Assembly (NCBI RefSeq): GCF_051433165.1
Contig: NZ_JBHMFS010000015.1
Coordinates: 1-64,000, forward strand
Reading direction: 5' to 3'
DNA length: 64,000 bases
DNA from: Falsiroseomonas sp051433165
GTDB taxonomy: Bacteria > Pseudomonadota > Alphaproteobacteria > Acetobacterales > Acetobacteraceae
Part shown: piece by piece, positions 33,200 to 40,317 of the stretch
Layout: each line of letters starts with the position of its first letter
Position numbering within the stretch: the stretch's first letter is position 1
The notes under the pieces: model-generated
What the model was told of the DNA's origin: nothing
Databases searched by the model: none
What the model saw: the letters and a program-made list of their open reading frames with translations, nothing else
Program-made: the position numbers and the translations under genes

Positions 33200-34233
33200 C
33201 CCGGACGCGCCTCGCCACTGGCGCCCTGCTCCTGCTGGCCCTGGCCGTGGCCGCCTGGTGGATGCTTGGCAACGGCGCCACGCCGGAAGCCACGCCCGCC
33301 ACACCTGTCGCCCAATCCCCCGTCGGCGTCGGCGCGCTGGGGCGGGTGGAGCCGGCGTCGCGCATCCTGCGCCTGGCGCCGGCCGGGGGGGTGGAGGGTG
33401 CGCGCATCGCCCGCCTGCTGGTGGCGGAAGGCGATGCCGTGGCCGCCGGCCAGGTCGTCGCCGAATTCCACGACGCCGCGCTGCGCGATGCCGCGCTGGC
33501 GCAGGCGGAGGCGCAGCTGGCACAGTCCCGCGCCCGCCTGGCCCGCACCCGTGCCGCCGGCCGCGCCAGCGAGGTCGCGGCCCAGCGTGCCCGCGTCGAG
33601 GCGCTGCGCAACGCTGAGGCCAGTGCCCGACGCGAGGCGGAGCGGGCGGAGCGCCTGCAGCGCAGCGGCGCGGGCGCCGAAGCCACCGCGGAGCGCAACC
33701 GCTTCGCCGCCAACCAGGCCCGCGCCGAGCGGGCGGAGGCGGAGGCTGCGCTGGACACCCTGCTCAGCCCGCGCCCCGAGGACCTCGCCTTGGCCGAGGC
33801 CGAATACACCGCAGCCGAAGCCGCCGTGGCCCGCGCCCGTGCGGAGGCCGGCATGGCCCGGCTGCGCGCCCCGATCGCCGGCACCGTGCTGCGCGTGCTG
33901 ACCCGGGCCGGGGAGGCGGTGGGCAATGACGGCGTGCTGGAAATGGCCGACCTGACGGCGATGGATGTGGTGGCGGAGGTGTTCGAGACTGACCTGCCAC
34001 GCCTGCGCCAGGGCGCGGCGGCCGAGGTGGTGGTGCCCGGCGAGCCGCGCCGCTTCGCGGCCACGGTGCGCGAGATCGGCTGGCAGGTGCGCCGCACCAC
34101 CCAGGCCGGGACCGACCCCGTCGCCGCCGTCGATGCGCGGACGGTGGAGGTGCGGCTGACACTGGCGCCCGATGGCGTCGCGGCGCTGGCGCGGCGGTCG
34201 AACATGCAGGTGCAGGTGGCGATCCGGCCATGA
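33196..34233 (+). CDS. devB: HlyD/DevB-type membrane fusion protein
   Basis: 345 residues. One N-terminal membrane anchor (LATGALLLLALAVAAWWML), then a beta-barrel/lipoyl half (GVGALGRVEPASRILRLAPAGGVEGARIARLLVAEGDAVAAGQVVAEF), a long coiled-coil hairpin rich in Ala, Arg and Glu (about 95-225), and the second lipoyl half ARLRAPIAGTVLRVLTRAGEAVG. G-x-GRVEP near the anchor is the DevB signature. It links the inner-membrane ABC permease to an outer-membrane channel. Overlaps tetR and devC by four bases on each side. Confidence 0.9.
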   Translation: MTRTRLATGALLLLALAVAAWWMLGNGATPEATPATPVAQSPVGVGALGRVEPASRILRLAPAGGVEGARIARLLVAEGDAVAAGQVVAEFHDAALRDAALAQAEAQLAQSRARLARTRAAGRASEVAAQRARVEALRNAEASARREAERAERLQRSGAGAEATAERNRFAANQARAERAEAEAALDTLLSPRPEDLALAEAEYTAAEAAVARARAEAGMARLRAPIAGTVLRVLTRAGEAVGNDGVLEMADLTAMDVVAEVFETDLPRLRQGAAAEVVVPGEPRRFAATVREIGWQVRRTTQAGTDPVAAVDARTVEVRLTLAPDGVAALARRSNMQVQVAIRP

Positions 34234-35462
34234 ACGCCACCACCACCCTTGTCGCGCGCCGCGCGCCTACCGCTGCGGTGCGGCGCCCGCCGGGGCTCGC
34301 GGCCTCCGCGCTGCTCGCGGTGCGGCTGGCCTGGCGGCAATTATGGTCGGAGAAGGCGCGGCTGGCCTCGGCCATCGCCGGCGTGATGTTCGCCTGCGTG
34401 CTGGTGTTCATGCAGCTCGGCTTCCGCGCCGCCTTGTTCGACAGCGCGACGGCGCTGATCGCTGCCATGCGCGGCGATCTGTTCCTGATGCACCCGCTCA
34501 CCACCGCCAGCTTCCGGTCCGAGCCGATGCCGCGGGCGCGCGCCTGGCAGGTGCTGGCGCTGCCGGAGGTGGAGCGCGCCGTGCCGATCTATCTGGCACA
34601 GGCCACCTGGCGGAACCCCGAGACCGGCACCCGCCGCGCCATCCAGCTCATCGGCGTGGATACCGATGCCGGGGTGCTGGATTTCCCAGGCCTGGCGCCG
34701 CTGCTGGACCGGCTGAAACGCGCCGACACCATCGCCTTCGACATGCGATCCCGCCCCGAATTCGGCGCCGTGCCGCAGATGCTGGCGGAACGCGGGCCGT
34801 TCGAGGTGCAGGTCGGCAATCGCGACATGGAGGTGGTGGGGCTGATCGAGATCGGGCCATCCTTCGGCGCGGATGGCAACATCGTGCTCTCAGACACGAA
34901 CTTCCGCCGCGTGGTGAAGGAAAGGCAGGTGTCCTCCATCGACCTCGTCGCCATTCGCCTGCGGCCGGGCGCGGATGCCGCGGCCGTGCAGGTGCAATTG
35001 CGCGCCTTGCTGCCGGCGGATGTGATGGTGCTGACCCAGGCGGAGCTGACGGCGCATGAACGATCCTACTGGGAGGATACGACGCCGATCGGCTTCATCT
35101 TCTCCTTCGGCAGCCTGATGGGCCTCGTTGTCGGCATGGTCATCGTCTATCAGATCCTGTTCAGCGACATCGCCGGACACCTGAAGGAATATGCGACGCT
35201 GAAGGCCATGGGCTATTCCAATGGCTATCTCGGGCAGGTTGTGCTGGGGGCGGCGCTGATCCTCGCGCTGGCAGGCTTCGTGCCGGGACTGCTGGTCTCT
35301 GCCCTGCTGTATCATGTGGTCGGCACCGCCACCTTCCTGCCGCTGACCATGGACGTCGCACGCGCCAGCACGGTCTTCGTGATGATCTTCACCATGTGCG
35401 CGGTGGCCGGGCTGCTGGCGATGCGGAAGCTGCGCGATGCCAATCCGGCGGACATGTTCTGA
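34230..35462 (+). CDS. devC: DevC-type ABC exporter permease (FtsX-like)
   Basis: 410 residues. The first helix lies in ARLASAIAGVMFACVLVFMQLGFRAALFDSATALIAAM, with the DevC marker FMQLGFRxALFDS. A large periplasmic domain (about 75-270) follows, then three membrane helices in the C-terminal FtsX-like core (FSFGSLMGLVVGMVIVYQILFSDI, LGAALILALAGFVPGLLVSALLY, TVFVMIFTMCAVAGLLAM). YATLKAMGYSNGYL is the cytoplasmic coupling motif. Cyanobacterial DevBCA exports heterocyst glycolipids; here the cargo is unknown, plausibly a lipid or glycolipid. Confidence 0.92.
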   Translation: MNATTTLVARRAPTAAVRRPPGLAASALLAVRLAWRQLWSEKARLASAIAGVMFACVLVFMQLGFRAALFDSATALIAAMRGDLFLMHPLTTASFRSEPMPRARAWQVLALPEVERAVPIYLAQATWRNPETGTRRAIQLIGVDTDAGVLDFPGLAPLLDRLKRADTIAFDMRSRPEFGAVPQMLAERGPFEVQVGNRDMEVVGLIEIGPSFGADGNIVLSDTNFRRVVKERQVSSIDLVAIRLRPGADAAAVQVQLRALLPADVMVLTQAELTAHERSYWEDTTPIGFIFSFGSLMGLVVGMVIVYQILFSDIAGHLKEYATLKAMGYSNGYLGQVVLGAALILALAGFVPGLLVSALLYHVVGTATFLPLTMDVARASTVFVMIFTMCAVAGLLAMRKLRDANPADMF

Positions 35463-36181
35463 TGGCCGCTGAAGCGCCCATGGAAGCCCCCGTCCTGCTG
35501 CGCAACATCACCTTCGCCTATGGCGAGGGCGAGCTGCGCAAGGCGGTGCTGCGCGAAGTGGACCTGACCGTGGCGCCCGGTGAAATCGTGCTGCTGACCG
35601 GCCCCTCCGGCAGTGGCAAGACCACGCTGCTGACGCTGATCGGCGCGCTGCGCGCCATGCAGGATGGCAGCGCCCGCGTGCTTGGGCAGGAACTGAAGGG
35701 CGCCAGCGAGGCCGACCGCGTGCGCCTGCGCCGCAACATCGGCTTCATCTTCCAGAACCACAATCTGCTGGGCTTCCTGACCGCGCGGCAGAATGTGGCG
35801 ATGGCGCTGGAACAGGATGCGGCGCTGGGCGAACGCCAACGCCTGGCCCGCGCCGCGGAATTGCTGGGGCTGGTGGGGCTGGAGGATCACCTGGAAAAAC
35901 TGCCCTCGCAGCTTTCCGGCGGTCAGCGCCAGCGCGTTTCCGTCGCCCGTGCGCTGGCGGCGGAGCCCGGCCTGGTGTTGGCGGATGAGCCCACCGCGGC
36001 GCTCGACAAGGCGAGCGGGCATGAGGTGGTGATGCTGCTGCGGGAACTCGCGAAGTCGCGCGGCGTGCCGATCCTGCTGGTCACGCACGACCCGCGCATC
36101 CTCGACATCGCCGATCGTGTGGTGGCGATGGAGGATGGGCGGATCGTCGGTGCCAGCGCGGAGAGGAACGCGGCAGCGTAG
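35462..36181 (+). CDS. devA: DevA-type ABC transporter ATP-binding protein
   Basis: 239 residues from the ATG at 35462 (TGATG overlap with devC). Walker A LTGPSGSGKTTLL, Q-loop GFIFQNHNLLGFLTARQN, signature LSGGQRQRVSVARAL, Walker B LVLADEPTAALD, switch LLVTHDPRI. It belongs to the LolD/MacB-like group that drives FtsX-type permeases. Last gene of tetR-devBCA; its stop is 3 bases from the stop of the convergent Bug gene, so there is no room for a terminator between them. Confidence 0.95.
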   Translation: MAAEAPMEAPVLLRNITFAYGEGELRKAVLREVDLTVAPGEIVLLTGPSGSGKTTLLTLIGALRAMQDGSARVLGQELKGASEADRVRLRRNIGFIFQNHNLLGFLTARQNVAMALEQDAALGERQRLARAAELLGLVGLEDHLEKLPSQLSGGQRQRVSVARALAAEPGLVLADEPTAALDKASGHEVVMLLRELAKSRGVPILLVTHDPRILDIADRVVAMEDGRIVGASAERNAAA

Positions 36182-36184
36182 CCT

Positions 36185-37174
36185 CTATTCCAGCTTCACA
36201 TTCCCCAGCCGCACCGCCTCCCGGTAGATGTCCAGCTCGTCGCGGATCACCCGGCCGTAGAAGGCGGGTGTGATGTCGGCAGCGGGCGGGATCACCGCGC
36301 CCAGGCTGGTCAGCCTTTCCCGCACCGTGGGGTCCGCCAGCGCGGCGGCCAGCGCGGCGGCCAGCTTTTGCACCACGGGCGCCGGGGTGCCGGCGGGCGC
36401 CAGGTAGCCCAGCGTCGTGCTCAGCTCCGCCTGCACCAGCCCGGCCTCGCGCAGCGTCTGCACATCCGGCAGCAGCGGGGACCGGCTGGCGGAGGCGATG
36501 CCGATGATGCGCGCGCGGCCATCCATATGCAGCGGCAACGCGCTGGAAAGCTGGTCGAACACCACCGGGATGTTGCCGGCGATCAGATCGTTCAGCGCCG
36601 GGCCGGTGCCGCGATAGGGCACATGCACAAGGCCCGCGCCGGTGCCGGCGTTGAACAGCTCGATCGCCAGATGCGCACCGGAGCCGATGCCCGCGGTGCC
36701 CGCGGACATGCCGCCCGGCGTCGCCTTGGCGCGTTCGACGAAGGCCGCCAGCGTGGGTGTGGTGATGTCCTTCGCCACCATCATCACGATCGGCACGCGA
36801 TAGGCCATGCCGATCGGCGCGAAGTCGCGCAGCGGATCATAGGGCAGGTGGGCCATCGCCACCGGGAAGATGGAGACCGGGGCGGTGCCGGTCAGCAGCA
36901 TGGTGTAGCCATCCGGCCGCGCCTTCGCGACCAGGTCGGTGCCGACGATGCCGCCCGCGCCGGCGCGGTTGTCCACCATCACCTGCTGTCCCAGCGCCTG
37001 GCTCATCGCCGGCTGCAGCAGCCGCGCGGTGAAATCGACGTTGCCGCCCGGTGGATAGCCGACGACGAGCCGCACCGGCCGGTCCGGGAAGGTTTGCGCC
37101 CGGGCCGGGCCGGTGGCGAGGCTTGCTGCGGCGAGGCTGGCGGCGGTGAGCAGCGTGTTGCGGCGTGTGGTCAT
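36185..37174 (-). CDS. Bug/TctC family tripartite tricarboxylate transporter binding protein
   Basis: 329 residues. Twin-arginine-like signal (MTTRRNTLLTAASLAAASLATGPARAQ) with ribosome site AAGGAG. The Bug fold is seen in RPVRLVVGYPPGGNVDFTARLLQPAM, VVDNRAGAGGIVGTDLVAKARPDGYTML (first residue M-V-D in the protein) and HVPYRGTGPALNDLIAGNIPVVFDQL. No TctA or TctB gene is nearby. The ATG overlaps the stop of the LeuD-like gene, so the receptor should capture a tricarboxylate or dicarboxylate for the LeuCD-like enzyme of the same operon; this is inference. Confidence 0.93.
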   Translation of the reverse strand: MTTRRNTLLTAASLAAASLATGPARAQTFPDRPVRLVVGYPPGGNVDFTARLLQPAMSQALGQQVMVDNRAGAGGIVGTDLVAKARPDGYTMLLTGTAPVSIFPVAMAHLPYDPLRDFAPIGMAYRVPIVMMVAKDITTPTLAAFVERAKATPGGMSAGTAGIGSGAHLAIELFNAGTGAGLVHVPYRGTGPALNDLIAGNIPVVFDQLSSALPLHMDGRARIIGIASASRSPLLPDVQTLREAGLVQAELSTTLGYLAPAGTPAPVVQKLAAALAAALADPTVRERLTSLGAVIPPAADITPAFYGRVIRDELDIYREAVRLGNVKLE

Positions 37175-37737
37175 GCCGGTTCTCCTTCCCTGTTTTTGGC
37201 GCGGCGCGCCGCGACGCTTGTGGCGCGACGCGCCGCGAATTCGCTCTCCAGCAGCGGGATCGACCCGCCCGCGTGCCAGATCTGGACCATACGTTCGGAA
37301 AATGGATTGGCGTGCAGCACGCGCCCATCCGGCAGCGTCACCCGGCCTGTGGCCGGGTCGGCTTCCAGGATTTCGCCATCCTGCACGGCGGCGTGGATGC
37401 CGGGGCAGATCATCACCGGCAGCCCGTGGTTCAGCGCGCGGCGCAGGAAGCCGGAATCGCAGGACTCCACCACCACCACGGCGATGCCGGAGGCACGCAT
37501 GGCGACACTGACTTCGACATGATTGTGATGCGCGAAGTTGCGCCCGCCGACGACGATATCGCCCTTGCGCACCTGCTGCGGAAATTCGGGACGCAGCCGC
37601 CGAAAGCACATGGCGCGCAGCGCGTCCTCGTCGAATTCCTTGCCGAAGCTGTCACGGATGATGGCGAATTCGATGATGCCGTCGTCGCCATGCACATCAT
37701 CGCCGAATTTCCAGACGCGGCCGCGCGGCGTGGTCAT
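37171..37737 (-). CDS. LeuD-like aconitase swivel subunit
   Basis: 188 residues from the ATG at 37737. The swivel-domain fold of isopropylmalate isomerase/homoaconitase small subunits is shown by GRVWKFGDDVHGDDGII, VRKGDIVVGGRNFAHHNHVEVSVAMRASGIAVVVVESCDSGFLRRALNHGLPVMICPGI. The family motif G-x-N-F-x-x-G-S-S-R-E-H is altered to GGRNFAHHNHVEV: the usual catalytic S-S-R is missing, so the small subunit departs from true LeuD. Overlaps both neighbours by four bases (ATGA). Confidence 0.85.
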   Translation of the reverse strand: MTTPRGRVWKFGDDVHGDDGIIEFAIIRDSFGKEFDEDALRAMCFRRLRPEFPQQVRKGDIVVGGRNFAHHNHVEVSVAMRASGIAVVVVESCDSGFLRRALNHGLPVMICPGIHAAVQDGEILEADPATGRVTLPDGRVLHANPFSERMVQIWHAGGSIPLLESEFAARRATSVAARRAKNREGEPA

Positions 37738-39020
37738 GCCGTGGCCTCCGCCAGCATCGCGCGGGGATCGACGATGCACCCCGCCACGGCGGAAGCCGCA
37801 ACCACCGCCGGGCCGGCGAGATAGACGCGGGAGGACCGCGCGCCGTTGCGGCCGTGATAGTTGAACTGCTGGGTGGAGATCAGCACCTCGTTCTCGTTCA
37901 GCACGCCCTGGTAGCCCCAGCAGGTGGTGCAGCCCGGGGCGAGGATGGTGGCGCCGGCCTCGGCCAGCACTTCCAGCAGCCCCTCCCGCGCCGCTTCCAC
38001 ATAGACGCCGCGGCTGCCAGGCGTGACATACAGCGTCACATGCGGCGCCACCTGGCGGCCGCGCAGCAGCCGCGCGGCTTCCCGCATGTCGTCCAGCCTG
38101 CCATTGGCGCAGGATCCGATGGTGGCCTGGTCGATCCGCAGCCCCGCCGCCTGTTCCACCGGCACCGCGCCATGCGCGTCCGGCGGCACCGTGACCATTG
38201 GGGCGATGCTGCCGAGGTCGTAGATCAGCCGCGTCATGTAAGCGGCATCCGGATCGGCGCGGACCACCTGCCAGGGCCGCCCGGCGTCACGCGCCCGGAC
38301 ATACTCCAGTGCCCGCGCATCCGGCTCCATGATCCCGGTATAGGCGCCGGAGTGGAACAGCGAGGCGAGGATCGCCTGGCGGTCATCCAGGCTCAGCGCA
38401 TCCAGGCCCGGCCCGTCGAATTCCACGCAGCATTGCAGAAGCCGCCCATCGGCGGTGCAATCTCGTAAAATGGTCTGGATCACATCCCGCGCCGTCACGC
38501 CAAAGCCGAGCCGGCCGGTCAGCGTGATGCGGGCGGAGGGGGGCACCGCGATCCAGTTCTCGTCCTGGATGAGGGAGACCAGAACCTCCGTCGAGATCGG
38601 CAGGTTCAGCGCGCCCAGCGCGCCGATGCTGGCGATGTTGCCCTCATCGGAGAAGATCAGCGTACCCGGCCGCGCGAAGCCGCGCTCCGTCAGCACCAGA
38701 TGGCGCAGGCCGTTGCCGGGGCCGAAAAAATTTTCGATGCCCTGCTGCGCGCACCAGTCGCGCAGCGTGCGGTGGGTCTCGTGGTGGTGCGATCCCATGG
38801 CGGCGGAGGTTGAATGGTCGATGACCATCACCGCCTTGTCCGGGCGCGGAATGCGATCCACGCCGATGCGTTCCAGGTTGCGCTTGTGGCCGTGCCAGAA
38901 CAGTTCCTGGCAGGCGGTGTAGTCAGGCGAGACGGTGACGTATTCGCCGACGGCGACCTGCTCCCGCCCGCAATGCGCGGCGATGATTTTTTGCGCGATG
39001 GTTTGCGCGGCCACCGTCAT
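37734..39020 (-). CDS. LeuC-like aconitase/isopropylmalate dehydratase large subunit
   Basis: 428 residues, close to archaeal-type LeuC/HacA. The 4Fe-4S ligands are expected in IDQATIGSCANGRLDDMREA (one Cys) and APGCTTCWGYQGVL (two Cys), both seen. Other family parts: VMVIDHSTSAAMGSHHHETHRTLRDW and FSDEGNIASIGALGALNL. The histidine pair D-H-x-x-P of the family is replaced by D-H-S-T-S here. It would hydrate or dehydrate a hydroxy-di- or tricarboxylate. First gene of the operon LeuC-like, LeuD-like, Bug protein; not a leucine-pathway neighbour set (no leuA or leuB nearby). Confidence 0.88.
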   Translation of the reverse strand: MTVAAQTIAQKIIAAHCGREQVAVGEYVTVSPDYTACQELFWHGHKRNLERIGVDRIPRPDKAVMVIDHSTSAAMGSHHHETHRTLRDWCAQQGIENFFGPGNGLRHLVLTERGFARPGTLIFSDEGNIASIGALGALNLPISTEVLVSLIQDENWIAVPPSARITLTGRLGFGVTARDVIQTILRDCTADGRLLQCCVEFDGPGLDALSLDDRQAILASLFHSGAYTGIMEPDARALEYVRARDAGRPWQVVRADPDAAYMTRLIYDLGSIAPMVTVPPDAHGAVPVEQAAGLRIDQATIGSCANGRLDDMREAARLLRGRQVAPHVTLYVTPGSRGVYVEAAREGLLEVLAEAGATILAPGCTTCWGYQGVLNENEVLISTQQFNYHGRNGARSSRVYLAGPAVVAASAVAGCIVDPRAMLAEATA

Positions 39021-39093
39021 CCACCCTCCTCGCCGGTCTCTGCGCGGCGTTACCGGGAGGGTTTATAGGTCAGTCTTATGGCCGATGAACAGA

Positions 39094-39108
39094 GGCCCGG
39101 TCCGGGCC
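39094..39108. terminator. GC palindrome after prfB
   Basis: GGCCCGG, one T, then CCGGGCC: perfect 7-bp arms just beyond the prfB stop (39113, leftward). No T tract follows, so it is at best a weak terminator. Confidence 0.3.
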
Positions 39109-39112
39109 CGGC

Positions 39113-40243
39113 TCAATCCGCCTTGGCGCTGGCCTCGGACCGCGTGGTCCCGACGCGCTGGGCAAGGGCGGCGGCCATGAATTCGTCGATCTCGCCATCC
39201 AGCACGGCGGCAGGGTTGCCCTTTTCCACGCTGGTCCGCAAATCCTTCACCATCTGGTAGGGTTGCAGGACGTAGCTGCGGATCTGGTGGCCCCAACCGA
39301 TATCGGTCTTGCCGGCTTCCACCGCATCGCTGATCGCCTCCCGCTTGCGGAGCTCCAGTTCGTAGAGCCGCGCCTTCAGCATATCCATGGCGATGACGCG
39401 GTTCTTGTGCTGGCTGCGGTCCTGGGTGGAGGCCGCGACCACGCCCGTGGGAAGGTGCGTGAAGCGCACGCCCGATTCGGTTTTGTTGACGTGCTGCCCG
39501 CCGGCGCCGGAGGCGCGGAAGGTGTCCGTCTTGATGTCGGCCGGGTTGATCTCGATCTCGATCCGGTCGTCGATGACGGGATAGACATAGACACTGGCAA
39601 AGCTGGTCTGCCGCCGCGCCGCGGCGTCGAAGGGGCTGATGCGGACCAGGCGGTGCACCCCGGTTTCCGTCTTCAGCCAGCCGAAGGCGTTGTGGCCAGT
39701 GACCTGAATGGTGGCGGACTTGATGCCGGCCTGCTCGCCGTCCGACTGTTCGGTGAGCGACAGCTTGTAGCCGCGCTTTTCCGCCCAGCGGGTGTACATG
39801 CGCAGCAGCATCTCGGCCCAATCCTGGGCCTCCGTGCCGCCGGCGCCGGCATTCACTTCCAGATAGGCGTCGTTCTGGTCAGCCTCGCCGGAGAGCAGGC
39901 TTTCCGTCTCGCGGTGCTTCACCTCGGCCGCGTAGGTCTTGAGGTCGGCAACCGCGGCATCGGCGATGGCGGCATCGCCCTCGGCCTCGGCCAGCTCGAT
40001 CAGCTCCAGCGCATCGGCGACGTTGCGTTCCAGCGCCTGCACACCCTCGATCTGCGCGGCCAGGCGGTTGCGCTCCCGCATCAGGGCCTGGGCGGCGTCC
40101 GCCTTGGCCCAGAGGTCGGGGTCCTCGGATTTCGCGTTCAGCTCCTCCAGCTGCCGCAGCGCCTCATCCCAATTGAGATGGGCGCGCAGCAGGGCGAGGC
40201 CCTCGGCGATCTGGATCTTCAGGTTTTCGGCATCGGCGCGCAT
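39113..40243 (-). CDS. prfB: Peptide chain release factor 2
   Basis: 376 residues. RF2 reads UGA and UAA stop codons. The codon-recognition tripeptide SPF is in LVRISPFDAAARRQTSFASVYVYP and the catalytic GGQ in FRASGAGGQHVNKTESGVRFTHLP, with TQDRSQHKNR after it. Near codon 25, where many bacteria have a programmed +1 frameshift with an in-frame UGA, this gene reads straight through (LLRAHLNWDEALRQLEELN), so the autoregulatory frameshift is absent. It follows mrcA and amiC in the usual alphaproteobacterial order. Confidence 0.96.
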   Translation of the reverse strand: MRADAENLKIQIAEGLALLRAHLNWDEALRQLEELNAKSEDPDLWAKADAAQALMRERNRLAAQIEGVQALERNVADALELIELAEAEGDAAIADAAVADLKTYAAEVKHRETESLLSGEADQNDAYLEVNAGAGGTEAQDWAEMLLRMYTRWAEKRGYKLSLTEQSDGEQAGIKSATIQVTGHNAFGWLKTETGVHRLVRISPFDAAARRQTSFASVYVYPVIDDRIEIEINPADIKTDTFRASGAGGQHVNKTESGVRFTHLPTGVVAASTQDRSQHKNRVIAMDMLKARLYELELRKREAISDAVEAGKTDIGWGHQIRSYVLQPYQMVKDLRTSVEKGNPAAVLDGEIDEFMAAALAQRVGTTRSEASAKAD

Positions 40244-40317
40244 GGCGGGTTCAGTAGTGCCGGCCTGCGCGTCTGTCGAGACAGCGCAGGCCCCGGGCGC
40301 CCGGCCCTTGCGGGTCG

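Noticed and set aside
31730..33523. A 597-codon hydrolase extending through tetR
   Set aside because: Only the last 272 codons show the hydrolase fold; the rest is antisense to tetR and devB.
40100..40243. Programmed frameshift in prfB
   Set aside because: The frame reads through the usual site without a UGA, so no frameshift is needed.
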